DNA of 64,000 nucleotides from Psychrobacter ciconiae (GTDB lineage Bacteria > Pseudomonadota > Gammaproteobacteria > Pseudomonadales > Moraxellaceae): contig NZ_CAJGYV010000001.1 of assembly GCF_904846055.1 (NCBI RefSeq), forward strand, positions 1,488,001 to 1,552,000, given 5' to 3'. Under the pieces are notes generated by a model. The model did no database searches. It saw only the letters and a list, made by a program, of their open reading frames with translations, and was not told where the DNA came from. The translations under genes were made by a program, and so were the position numbers. This document shows, in pieces, positions 26,042-34,997 of this stretch. Numbering within the stretch: the stretch's first letter is position 1; the number at the start of each line of letters is the position of its first letter.

Positions 26042-26839
26042 TTATTGGATAAAATAGCGAACACCAGACCAGCCAACTTTGATGGCAAGCAGCAATAAAA
26101 TCGCAAAAATGGCAAGCCTAAACTTGTCGTTACTGACTTTACTCCGAAGCCAAATGCCCACCATCAAAAAAATGACCGAAGCTGTGCAAATCGCGACCAA
26201 GGTGATGATCTCCAATCGCCCAAACGCCAAAACTTGCTCTTTTAATAGGGCTAATTGAACGATTTTGCTTAAAAAATAACAGACGTTACTGGCTTTAACG
26301 ATTTCGTGCTTGTCATCGGTTTTAGAAAACAAGTACATCATCAAAATGGGTGACATGGCGTTGGTTGCGCCGCCGATAATCCCAGCAGCTAAGCCAAAGC
26401 CAATCATACTCAAGGTTGAGGTTGGGATGTGAAGCGCTTGAATGACTCCTTTTTGGCTCAAATAGCCATTTATCACAAAATACAGGGTCACCGCTGCCAT
26501 TAACAGATAAACGTAGCCTGCGGGAACAAATAACAATAATTTGACGCCGATGACACTGCCAATCAGCGAGGTCAGCGCCAACAAGCCATATTTTTTGGCG
26601 TAGTAACGCGCCTCAAAAGCCAAGCTTTGATGGTTGTTGGTCGTTAAGACGATAAGGTTTAATAGTAGGCTTGGAAACGCCATCAGGGCAATGGCTTTTG
26701 GCAGCGGATATAGCATTGCCAAAGCAATCGTGCCAATCATAGGAAGGCCAAGCCCTGTCAACCCATGAAGTGCAGCCGCAATGGCAAAAACTACCAGTTC
26801 TAACGCCAGCAATAAAGGCTCTGAGAGGTGAGTAATCAC
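26042..26839 (-). CDS. TauE/SafE (TSUP) family permease
   Basis: The 265-residue product has seven to eight hydrophobic segments and the TauE/SafE pattern: an N-terminal AIAAALHGLTGLGLPMIGT and a repeat-like second half with GFGLAAGIIGGATNAMSPILMMYLF. Family members export or take up sulfite, sulfoacetate and other organosulfur or organic anions; the substrate cannot be told here. It converges on fur and stands alone upstream of pilU on the same strand, without a clear operon partner. Confidence 0.88.
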   Translation of the reverse strand: MITHLSEPLLLALELVVFAIAAALHGLTGLGLPMIGTIALAMLYPLPKAIALMAFPSLLLNLIVLTTNNHQSLAFEARYYAKKYGLLALTSLIGSVIGVKLLLFVPAGYVYLLMAAVTLYFVINGYLSQKGVIQALHIPTSTLSMIGFGLAAGIIGGATNAMSPILMMYLFSKTDDKHEIVKASNVCYFLSKIVQLALLKEQVLAFGRLEIITLVAICTASVIFLMVGIWLRSKVSNDKFRLAIFAILLLLAIKVGWSGVRYFIQ

Positions 26840-26906
26840 TAAGTTTCCTGTAGCGGCTATGAGGCGGTTTACGCTTTTACGCCGCCAGTCATGGGCTGAT
26901 ATTTAA

Positions 26907-28031
26907 TCATGGATTAATATCTAAGGATAAGCTGTCAGCGCCTTCATCAAGGTTGACTTGGTTGTTTTTACCGCTTAATTTAATTTTCAGGCGCACATCG
27001 TTTGGCGAGTCGGCGTAGCTGATGGCGTCTTTATAGGTAATTTCGCCGTTTTCGTACAAGTCAAACAGCGCTTGGTCAAAGGTTTGCATGCCACTGTTGC
27101 GCGATCGGGTCATCACCTCTTTGATTTCGTGAATCTCGCCTTTACGGATATAGTCGCTGATCAGCTGTGAGTTGAGCAAAATCTCAATGGCAGCGCGGCG
27201 GCTTTTGCCATCGGGGGTCGGGATGAGCTGCTGGGCGACGATGGCTTGTAAGTTCAAGGATAAGTCCATAAACAGCTGGTTGTGGCGGTCGCTTTCAAAA
27301 AAGTGAATAATACGGTCGATGGCTTGGTTGGCGTTGTTGGCGTGTAAGGTTGCAAATACCAAATGCCCCGTTTCAGCGTACTGAATGGCGTAGCTCATCA
27401 CCTCGCGGTTACGAATCTCGCCAATCAAAATCACATCGGGTGCTTGTCGCAGCGTATTTTTAAGACCCGCTTCAAACGATAAGGTATCAATGCCAACCTC
27501 GCGCTGGGTGACGATGCAGCCGCGGTGCTTATGAACAAACTCGATCGGGTCTTCAATAGTGATGATATGACCGTGGGAGTGCTGATTGCGGTAGCCCACC
27601 ATCGCCGCAAGGGTGGTTGATTTTCCCGTTCCGGTTGCGCCGACAAGTAAAATAATGCCGCGATTTTTCATTGCCAGTTCTTTAAGCGAGGTCGGCAAGC
27701 GCAGCTCTTCAACGGTTGGAATTTTATTTTCGATTTTTCGTAAAACCATCCCTGCCATATCGCGCTGCATAAACGCGCTGACCCGAAATCGCGCTTGCTG
27801 AGCGTTATCAGTGATGGCAAATTGGCACTCGCTGGTGTCCTCAAACTCTTTAACTTGCGCTTTGGTCATGATGCTTTTGACCAGCGCCATGGTTTGGTCG
27901 GCGGTCAAAGGCGTTTTGCCTACCGGTAAAATCTGACCGTTAACCTTCATTGAAGGCGCAACGTCGGCGGTGATAAATAAATCCGAGCCGTTTTTTTTAA
28001 TCATCAATTGCAGCAGTTTGTCAAAATCCAT
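26907..28031 (-). CDS. pilU: Type IV pilus retraction ATPase PilU
   Basis: PilU is the accessory retraction motor that works with PilT in twitching motility. The start is ATG 28031, with GGAG 8 bases upstream; the frame runs 8 codons further without a ribosome site. The 374-residue product has the PilT-like N-domain (FDKLLQLMIKKNGSDLFITADVAPSMKVNG), Walker A GATGTGKSTT near 134-143, Asp box IITIEDPIEFVH, Walker B ILIGEIRNREVM and His box TGHLVFATLHANNANQAIDR. The IGEIRNRE and C-terminal extension distinguish it from PilT. pilT lies immediately upstream. Confidence 0.95.
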   Translation of the reverse strand: MDFDKLLQLMIKKNGSDLFITADVAPSMKVNGQILPVGKTPLTADQTMALVKSIMTKAQVKEFEDTSECQFAITDNAQQARFRVSAFMQRDMAGMVLRKIENKIPTVEELRLPTSLKELAMKNRGIILLVGATGTGKSTTLAAMVGYRNQHSHGHIITIEDPIEFVHKHRGCIVTQREVGIDTLSFEAGLKNTLRQAPDVILIGEIRNREVMSYAIQYAETGHLVFATLHANNANQAIDRIIHFFESDRHNQLFMDLSLNLQAIVAQQLIPTPDGKSRRAAIEILLNSQLISDYIRKGEIHEIKEVMTRSRNSGMQTFDQALFDLYENGEITYKDAISYADSPNDVRLKIKLSGKNNQVNLDEGADSLSLDINP

Positions 28032-28095
28032 AGCAGCTCCAAGCGTGATGGGCAAACATTGTGTGAACTCTCATAACCATGACTTATCGTTACTT

Positions 28096-29151
28096 TTACA
28101 TGAACGCTTCAGGCTGTTTGGCATACGGTCTTGCCACATCTTTACTGATGGTACCTTGTGCCACCAAGTTTTTGAGCGTCTGATCAAGGGTGATCATACC
28201 ATCCCCTGCGCCCGTTTGGATGGAGGAGTACATTTGCGCGATTTTATTTTCGCGAATCAGGTTACGAATGGCAGGCGTGCCAAGCATGATTTCGTGAGCA
28301 GCAACCCGACCGCCAGTTTGCCGGCGCAACAGTGTTTGCGAGATGACCGCTTGCAAGGACTCAGACAGCATGGCTCGGATCATGTCTTTTTCTGCTGCCG
28401 GAAATACGTCAATGACACGGTCAATGGTTTTGGCAGCTGAGCTGGTGTGCAGCGTCCCAAAAACCAAGTGTCCCGTTTCAGCAGCGGTTAATGCCAAACG
28501 AATGGTTTCAAGGTCGCGAAGCTCACCAACCAAAATCACATCAGGGTCTTCACGAAGCGCCGATCGCAGCGCTGGCTCAAATCCTAAGGTGTCGCGGTGG
28601 ACTTCGCGTTGGTTAATTAGGCTTTTTTTGGACTCGTGAACAAATTCAATCGGGTCTTCAATGGTTAAGATATGCTCTTTTCGCGTCTCGTTGATATAAT
28701 CAATCATGGCAGCAAGGGTGGTTGATTTACCAGAGCCTGTCGGTCCTGTGACAAGCACGACGCCGCGCTTAAAGTCAGAAACCCGCTTAAACACCTCGCC
28801 CATCCCTAAGTCTTCCATAGTCAAAACTTTGGAAGGAATGGTTCGAAAAACGCCGCCAGCACCGCGGTTTTGGTTAAAGGCGTTGACCCGAAAGCGCGCA
28901 AGATTTGAGATTTCAAACGAAAAGTCCGTCTCAAAAAACTCCTCAAAGTCCGCTCGCTGCTTATCATTCATGATGTCATAAAGCAGCTGGTGGACGGTTT
29001 GGTGGCTCATGGCGGGCATATTAATCCGCGTCATCTCGCCATCAACACGAATCATCGCCGGCATTCCGGCAGAAATGTGTAAATCCGAGGCGTTATGTTT
29101 GACGGTAAAGCGCAACAAATCTTCGATATTGATGGCGTTTTTTTCGGCCAT
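28096..29151 (-). CDS. pilT: Type IV pilus retraction ATPase PilT
   Basis: PilT powers pilus retraction for twitching, adhesion and DNA uptake. The start is ATG 29151 with AGGATG upstream; 13 codons of open frame before it lack support. The 351-residue product carries Walker A GPTGSGKSTT, Asp box LTIEDPIEFVHESKKSLINQREV, Walker B ILVGELRDLETI, His box TGHLVFGTLHTSSAAKTIDR and the C-terminal AIRNLIRE retraction motif. It probably forms an operon with pilU (64-bp gap) and is divergent from yggS, the same layout as in Pseudomonas. Confidence 0.97.
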   Translation of the reverse strand: MAEKNAINIEDLLRFTVKHNASDLHISAGMPAMIRVDGEMTRINMPAMSHQTVHQLLYDIMNDKQRADFEEFFETDFSFEISNLARFRVNAFNQNRGAGGVFRTIPSKVLTMEDLGMGEVFKRVSDFKRGVVLVTGPTGSGKSTTLAAMIDYINETRKEHILTIEDPIEFVHESKKSLINQREVHRDTLGFEPALRSALREDPDVILVGELRDLETIRLALTAAETGHLVFGTLHTSSAAKTIDRVIDVFPAAEKDMIRAMLSESLQAVISQTLLRRQTGGRVAAHEIMLGTPAIRNLIRENKIAQMYSSIQTGAGDGMITLDQTLKNLVAQGTISKDVARPYAKQPEAFM

Positions 29152-29355
29152 AATAAAACATCCTATGCAAAAAGGCGGGGTCGTTGCCAAAGCAGGCTAT
29201 AATAAAGATGCAAGAATCGGGGCATCTTTTATTTTCAAATAATGATTTATTCAGCTTAACAAACTTTGTAACAATATCATAACAATACTTTAACCCTTTC
29301 ACCATCGTACAAAAACATTTTAGTAAAATTAGGCAATAAAAAAAGGAAATTATAG

Positions 29356-30096
29356 ATGATGAGCCAAGCTACTGACAATCTAGACCTAAATAAAGATGAA
29401 TTAATCAACAACTGGCAGCACGTAGGTCAGCAAATTGTGACCGCTTGCCAAAAAGCTTCTGAAAACGGTCGCAAGGTGGATGCTTCAGGCGTGACTTTGC
29501 TTGCCGTTTCCAAAACCAAACCTGTTGCCATGATTGCAGCACTGGCTCAAGCCGGTCAGCGCGATTTTGGCGAAAACTACTTGCAAGAAGCGATTGGCAA
29601 AATTACTGAACTCAAAAATGAAGAAGGCTGCCAAGACCTCGTTTGGCACTACATCGGCAGCATTCAGCGCAACAAAACCCGCGACATTGCCGAGCATTTT
29701 GATTGGGTGCAAACCCTTGAGCGCGATATTATTGCCAAGCGCTTAAACGATCAGCGCCCAGATAGTTTGCCGCCGCTAAATGTGCTCATCCAAGTCAACA
29801 TCGACGAGGAAGAGAGCAAATCCGGCTGCCATCCTCGCGAGGTGGACGCGCTTGTCAACACTATCAAAGCTTACCCAAAGCTAAATCTTCGCGGCTTGAT
29901 GATTATCCCTGATAAAGCCGGAAGTGATGCGTTTGACCGCACTCAGCAGCTTTTTTCAAGCATTAAAACCGCGCATCCTGAGCTTGAGCAGTGGGACACA
30001 CTGAGCATGGGAATGAGCGGGGATATGGAAGACGCCATTACTCATGGCTCCACCATGGTTCGGGTGGGAACGGCGATTTTTGGTGCTCGTAGCTGA
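29356..30096 (+). CDS. yggS: YggS family pyridoxal-phosphate homeostasis protein
   Basis: YggS/PLPBP proteins bind pyridoxal 5'-phosphate and buffer its supply, without known catalysis. The 246-residue product has the PLP-binding Lys in LLAVSKTKPVAMIAAL (K near residue 54), QRDFGENYLQEAIGKI, the barrel strand WHYIGSIQRNKTRDIAEHFDWVQTLER and the phosphate-binding loop LSMGMSGDMEDAITHGSTMVRVGTAIFG. An AAAGGAAA ribosome site precedes the ATG. It is divergent from pilT. Confidence 0.95.
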   Translation: MMSQATDNLDLNKDELINNWQHVGQQIVTACQKASENGRKVDASGVTLLAVSKTKPVAMIAALAQAGQRDFGENYLQEAIGKITELKNEEGCQDLVWHYIGSIQRNKTRDIAEHFDWVQTLERDIIAKRLNDQRPDSLPPLNVLIQVNIDEEESKSGCHPREVDALVNTIKAYPKLNLRGLMIIPDKAGSDAFDRTQQLFSSIKTAHPELEQWDTLSMGMSGDMEDAITHGSTMVRVGTAIFGARS

Positions 30097-30126
30097 GTTT
30101 AAATTTTTTAAAATTTATGCTAAATC

Positions 30127-31401
30127 TTAAATGACCTCATCAAGTTTGGTCACCAGCAATTGAATGATTTTTAAATGACTGGTTGCCAAAATCTCAAATC
30201 GGTAACCGGCGTATTCAATGCTGTCGGTTTTTTTTGGGATTTTGCGCAGCATAAACATCATAAAACCGCTGATGGTTTCGTAGTTTTCGCTGTGCGGCAA
30301 ATTGACGATATCTAAGGCGCGGATGACATCCTCAATCGGCGTCATCCCGTCAATCAGCCACGAGTTTTCGGTACGCTGAACGATGGGCTGCTCCTCCAAA
30401 GTCACAAGCTCGCCCATGACGATGCTCATGACGTCCTTTAAGGTAATCACGCCAACGACCAGCGCGTATTCATTGACAATCACCGCAAAGTCCGCGCCGG
30501 TCGATTTAAACGTTTCAAGCACCTCAAACAGTGATAAGGTATCAGGGATAAATAACGCCGGCTTGAGCAGTGATTTGTCGGTCAAAGTCACTTGTTTTTG
30601 TTCCAAAACCGCCGCCAAATAGCTTCGCGACTCGACATAACCGATGATGTGCTCCAAATCATCGTCATGACACACCAAAAACTTATGATGTGGCTCTTGA
30701 ATCATCACCTCGACGATTTCACTCATCGGCGCTTCACTGTCAAAATAAACGATATGCTCGCGCGGATTCATCACCGAGGTTACCGTGCGCTCTTGCATCT
30801 CAAAAATATTTTCAATCAAATGATGCTCTTGCTGCTTTAGCACGCCTGCTTCTGCGCCGGCATCCATCACCGCGTAAATGTCCTCAGAGGTCATCGCATC
30901 TTGGCGAACGGTTGAAATGCCCAAAATTTTAAAAATTGCATTTGCCGCGCCATCAAAAATCCAAATCAAAGGCTTTAAGATAAAAATCAAAAATATCATC
31001 GGTCGCACGACTTTAACCGCAATGGCTTCAGAGTTGGACATCGCAAGGCGTTTGGGCATCAAATCGGCAAACAGCACAAACACACTGGTCACAATCACAA
31101 ACGACACGATGGAGGCGGCAACCTCATGATGAAACAGCTGCTCAAGATACGGGCTGATCGCCGACTCACCAATTGCCCCTGCCAAAATCGCCACCGCGTT
31201 AAGCGCCACCTGAACCACCGTAATAAAGCTCCCCGGCTGCTCTTGCATCCCTAGCACATCAAGGGCGCGAATCTCTCCTTCTTTTGCCATCACTTGCAGC
31301 TTAATCTTGCGAGAGGACGCAAGCGCCAACTCCGAGCTTGACACAAAGGCACTAATGGCAATCAAAATAAAAATAAACACGCTGGCAGTCAGCAAGCTCA
31401 T
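30127..31401 (-). CDS. CNNM/CBS-domain transporter (HlyC/CorC family, YtfL/PaeA-like)
   Basis: The 424-residue product has an N-terminal CNNM (DUF21) membrane domain with about four segments (SVFIFILIAISAFVSSSELALASSRKIKLQ is typical). A pair of CBS domains follows (about 205-330: MNPREHIVYFDSEAPMSEIVEVMIQEPHHKFLVCHDD). The C-terminal CorC_HlyC domain (about 345-420) contains NSWLIDGMTPIEDVIRAL. Relatives move divalent cations or, for E. coli PaeA/YtfL, polyamines. The old hemolysin name has no functional basis here. It converges on yggS with a 30-bp gap. Confidence 0.88.
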   Translation of the reverse strand: MSLLTASVFIFILIAISAFVSSSELALASSRKIKLQVMAKEGEIRALDVLGMQEQPGSFITVVQVALNAVAILAGAIGESAISPYLEQLFHHEVAASIVSFVIVTSVFVLFADLMPKRLAMSNSEAIAVKVVRPMIFLIFILKPLIWIFDGAANAIFKILGISTVRQDAMTSEDIYAVMDAGAEAGVLKQQEHHLIENIFEMQERTVTSVMNPREHIVYFDSEAPMSEIVEVMIQEPHHKFLVCHDDDLEHIIGYVESRSYLAAVLEQKQVTLTDKSLLKPALFIPDTLSLFEVLETFKSTGADFAVIVNEYALVVGVITLKDVMSIVMGELVTLEEQPIVQRTENSWLIDGMTPIEDVIRALDIVNLPHSENYETISGFMMFMLRKIPKKTDSIEYAGYRFEILATSHLKIIQLLVTKLDEVI

Positions 31402-31489
31402 AACGGTCTCGATGTAAAATGAAAAGGGTGAAATAAAAAATTAACAAAATAAAAGTATCAGCTGAAAAATAAATCATTGATAAATAAGC

Positions 31490-31517
31490 AAAAAAAAAGC
31501 TGGGATTTCCCAGCTTT
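31490..31517 (-). terminator. Intrinsic terminator after nadE
   Basis: AAAGCTGGG / CCCAGCTTT stem with an ATTT loop; an A-run on the plus strand gives a T-run for the leftward transcript, 22 bp past the stop codon. Confidence 0.88.
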
Positions 31518-31538
31518 CTTAACACGTTGGAAAATCCA

Positions 31539-33212
31539 TTAGGCTTTAATTGACCACTTGTTGACGAGTGGGTAGCGCCGCTCACGACCAAAGGCCTTTT
31601 TGGTAATCTTGGTACCGATAGCCGCTTGTTGGCGTTTAAACTCACTGTTATCGACCATTTTAAGCACTCGGGTCACCAAATCGCCATCAAAGCCTTTATC
31701 GACAATGTCTTGATATCCCAGGTCCTCATCGATATACAGCGCCAAAATACCATCAAGGACATCATAATCCGGCAAGCTGTCTTGGTCTTCTTGGTCAGCG
31801 CGAAGCTCCGCTGACGGCGCTCTGGTGATGACCCGCTCAGGAATGACAGGCGTGTCCTCCAAGCGGTTGCGGTAACTTGCCAAGCGATAAACTTGCGACT
31901 TATAAACGTCTTTTAGCACATCAAAGCCGCCTGCCATATCGCCATAAAGGGTTGAGTAGCCGACCGCAAGCTCAGACTTATTGCCGGTGGTGATGACCAA
32001 ATGCCCAAATTTGTTAGACAGCGCCATCAAAATCACCCCGCGAGCGCGCGCTTGGATGTTCTCTTCGGTGGCATCAAGCGGCGACTTGTTAAATAGGGGT
32101 GCGAGCGTATGCCGGATGCCTTCAACCGCATCAAAAATCGGACAGACGGTATAAGACACATTGAGCCTGCGCGCTTGGGCTTGCGCGTCCTCAAGGCTGA
32201 TTTTTGAGGTGTACTCGTACGGCATCATCACCGCATAAACCTTGTCCGCGCCAAGCGCATCGACGGCGATACAAAGGCTCAGCGCCGAATCAATCCCGCC
32301 GGATAAGCCCAAAATCACCCCGCCAAACCCTGAATAATTGACATAATCGCGAAGCCCAACCACCAACGCTTGATACATCTCTGACTCGTGGCTTAAGGTG
32401 AGTGGCGCTTTGGTCTGGCTGTCAAAGCGCAAGGTTTTTACGTCAAAGTTGACAATCCGCAAGCAGCTTAAAAAGCGCGAGGCTTCGTGAGCCACCTCGC
32501 CATCTGCTTGAACGGCAAGCGAGCCACCATCAAACACCAAATCGTCTTGACCGCCGACCGCATTGATATACAAAATCGGCAAGTTATTGTCGCTGCTGCG
32601 TTTGGCGAGCATGGCTTTTCGCGACTCTTGCTTATCGATTTCAAACGGCGACGCATTAAGGCTAACAATCAACTGCGCGCCTTGGTCTTTGAGCTCAGAG
32701 ATGAGGTTTTTTTCCCACAAATCTTCGCAAATGAGTAGCCCAATGGTCACGCCTTTATAATCAAATAAAACCTGATTGCGACCTTTATCAAAGTAGCGGC
32801 GCTCATCAAAAACGCCATAATTGGGCAGGTACTGCTTGTGATAAAAGCCTTTTTGCTGACCGTTGTGCAAAATCGCCGCTGAGTTGAACGTGCCGTGATG
32901 GTCAACGTGCGGATAGCCGATAATCATGACGATATCGTTGATATCGCTTAGTGAGGCAAGCGCACTTTTGATGCGACCCGATAGGCTTGGGCGCAGCAAC
33001 AAATCTTGCGGCGGATAGCCCAGCAGCGACATTTCAGGAAACACGATCACGTTCGCGCCTTTATCGCGGGCTTCTACCGCCAAATCGCGCATTTTTTTCA
33101 CATTGTTTTGAATATCACCCACCAAAAAATGCGACTGCGCCATCGCAAAAGTAATATGATCGGGCGGCTTTGGCGTCGATTGTTGGTGAGCTTGGTCGTT
33201 GTCTTTTGACAT
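31539..33212 (-). CDS. nadE: Glutamine-dependent NAD+ synthetase
   Basis: The enzyme amidates deamido-NAD to NAD using glutamine. The 557-residue product fuses two domains. The N-terminal nitrilase-type glutaminase (about 20-270) has its catalytic triad in VIVFPEMSLLGYPPQDLL (Glu), FYHKQYLPNYGVF (Lys) and IGLLICEDLW (Cys). The C-terminal synthetase domain (about 285-550) has the PP-loop LGLSGGIDSALSL and TGNKSELAVGYSTLYGDMAGGF. The first 18 residues are polar. It stands alone with its own terminator. Confidence 0.96.
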   Translation of the reverse strand: MSKDNDQAHQQSTPKPPDHITFAMAQSHFLVGDIQNNVKKMRDLAVEARDKGANVIVFPEMSLLGYPPQDLLLRPSLSGRIKSALASLSDINDIVMIIGYPHVDHHGTFNSAAILHNGQQKGFYHKQYLPNYGVFDERRYFDKGRNQVLFDYKGVTIGLLICEDLWEKNLISELKDQGAQLIVSLNASPFEIDKQESRKAMLAKRSSDNNLPILYINAVGGQDDLVFDGGSLAVQADGEVAHEASRFLSCLRIVNFDVKTLRFDSQTKAPLTLSHESEMYQALVVGLRDYVNYSGFGGVILGLSGGIDSALSLCIAVDALGADKVYAVMMPYEYTSKISLEDAQAQARRLNVSYTVCPIFDAVEGIRHTLAPLFNKSPLDATEENIQARARGVILMALSNKFGHLVITTGNKSELAVGYSTLYGDMAGGFDVLKDVYKSQVYRLASYRNRLEDTPVIPERVITRAPSAELRADQEDQDSLPDYDVLDGILALYIDEDLGYQDIVDKGFDGDLVTRVLKMVDNSEFKRQQAAIGTKITKKAFGRERRYPLVNKWSIKA

Positions 33213-33757
33213 TGTTATTGTTCCTATAGACTTTTAGATAAATTTTGGTTGATTGTTATCAATGAATTCTCAAAAATAAGCTTGGCAATTTGCGCCGCTT
33301 AGCAATCTTTACATAATCATCAGTAATCAAAAAATGAGTCAATTTAATGGGTTGCGCCAACTTTTATCAAAGCATCAATCAGCCTTGACGTGGCGGTTTG
33401 TGGTCAGATCATCAAAGCACTCACTTGATTAGTATATCATTAATTGTAAATCTTCGATGAAGACGACAGGGTTTTACCACAAATTATGACAAGACTTTTC
33501 CTCTATTTTAAAAGGGTTGCGACCAGATATTGCAAAAAAACACCTGTCCTAGCATCGCAAATAGCATTTATTTTATGGTCTTAGATAGTAAATGCTCAGT
33601 TTTGGCTGATGATGTCAATGAATACGATAATATTGTAACATTGTAAGCAAAAATTACATCGTGATATTACTCATTTGGCGAAAGCTGTTGCATAATGGCA
33701 AAACAGATAACAATTTGGCAGCGGTCAGATCGCGCGGCTTTGATAGGATGATAAGCG
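33213..33757. other. 545-bp gap between divergent nadE and the AI-2E-family permease
   Basis: No gene with family resemblance or a ribosome site is seen. It is AT-rich and must contain two divergent promoters. TGTAA-N7-TTACA at 33642-33658 resembles a GacA half-site pair but with one base less spacing than the consensus. Confidence 0.5.
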
Positions 33758-34939
33758 ATGGTAGAAAATTGGACAAAAGAGTTTATTATTCAAAGGCTGC
33801 TTGCCATCACGCTGCTGGCAGTGTTGTTTGTGCTTTGCTTTCAGGTGGTGCAGTTTTTTATTGTCCCTGCGATTTGGGCGGCGATTTTGGCTTATGTCAC
33901 CTTTCCAATTTATACTTTTTTTCATGAAAAAGTGCGCTTTAGTTCCAATTTTAGCGCGGCGATTATGACCGTTGGCATCACCTTGCTTATCGGTATTCCC
34001 TTGGTGATCGGGGTGTTTATTTTGCAGCAAGAGGCGCTCAGCTTAATCACCGGCTTGGTGCATCGGATTCGGGTCGGGTATTTGGACGTTCCTGAGTCGA
34101 TTAAGCAGCTGCCCGTCATCGGTCAGCCGATCAAAGACATGCTTTGGCAAATCAATAAAAACCCCGAAAATGCGCTTGAGGCGGTTCGGACTTGGGTGCA
34201 GTCGCATCTGTATTATGGCAAGGTGGCGCTTGATGTGGTGGCAAGCAGCCTTGCTAAGCTTGGGATGGCGCTGATGACGTTGTTCTTTTTTTACCGTGAC
34301 GGCATCAACTTAATCCGCCAAGTCCGCCAAGCCCTGCGCAATATCATTGGCAATCGCATTGATGGTTATATCGATTCGGTGGGGATGACGACAAGGGCGG
34401 TGGTTTATGGCATTGGATTGACTGCGCTTGCCCAAGCGCTGCTTGCCGGAATTGGCTATTATTTTGCCGATGCGCCAAGCCCGATTTTATTTACCATTGT
34501 CACCTTTATTGTGGCGCTGATTCCCTTTGGGACGCCATTTGCTTGGGGCGGTATGGCAATTTGGCTGCTCAGTCAAGGTCATACGGTTGAGGGTATTGGT
34601 CTTGGACTTTGGGGCATTTTGGTTATCAGCTGGGTGGATAATTTAATTCGTCCGATTGTGATTAGCGGCGCCACCAAGATTCCATTTATCATTATTTTTA
34701 TCGGCGTTTTAGGCGGTCTGACAGCATTTGGCTTTGTGGGATTGTTTATTGGTCCTGTGGTACTTGCCATCGGTCTTGCGGTTTGGCGTGAGTGGATTTC
34801 GCAGCATAAAAACGACATTTTCTCCCCAAAAGAGGAGGTTGTTTTGGTCGAAACCGGCGGTCGGCAAACGGCGTTGCAAAACGATTTAAAGGCTACCAAA
34901 CGCTTTGATACCAAAATTGACAACGAAACAAACCCTTAA
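33758..34939 (+). CDS. AI-2E family transporter (PerM-like permease)
   Basis: The 393-residue product has about eight hydrophobic segments and the PF01594 pattern. An N-terminal hairpin (LLAITLLAVLFVLCFQVVQFFIVPAIWAAILAYVTFPIYTFF) is followed by a long soluble loop rich in helix and then the conserved block ALIPFGTPFAWGGMAIWLLSQG...WVDNLIRPIVISG. Known relatives include AI-2 exporters and Na+/H+ antiporters; the substrate here is unknown. The C-terminal 35 residues are polar. pdxB follows 58 bp downstream. Confidence 0.87.
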   Translation: MVENWTKEFIIQRLLAITLLAVLFVLCFQVVQFFIVPAIWAAILAYVTFPIYTFFHEKVRFSSNFSAAIMTVGITLLIGIPLVIGVFILQQEALSLITGLVHRIRVGYLDVPESIKQLPVIGQPIKDMLWQINKNPENALEAVRTWVQSHLYYGKVALDVVASSLAKLGMALMTLFFFYRDGINLIRQVRQALRNIIGNRIDGYIDSVGMTTRAVVYGIGLTALAQALLAGIGYYFADAPSPILFTIVTFIVALIPFGTPFAWGGMAIWLLSQGHTVEGIGLGLWGILVISWVDNLIRPIVISGATKIPFIIIFIGVLGGLTAFGFVGLFIGPVVLAIGLAVWREWISQHKNDIFSPKEEVVLVETGGRQTALQNDLKATKRFDTKIDNETNP

Positions 34940-34997
34940 AAAAAACAAAAAACCGTTTCATCAATAACAATTAAAACGTAAACAAGGAAAAATAACG

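Noticed and set aside
30127-31401. Calling the CNNM/CBS protein a hemolysin
   Set aside because: The name comes from an old annotation; the domains indicate an ion or polyamine transporter-type protein.
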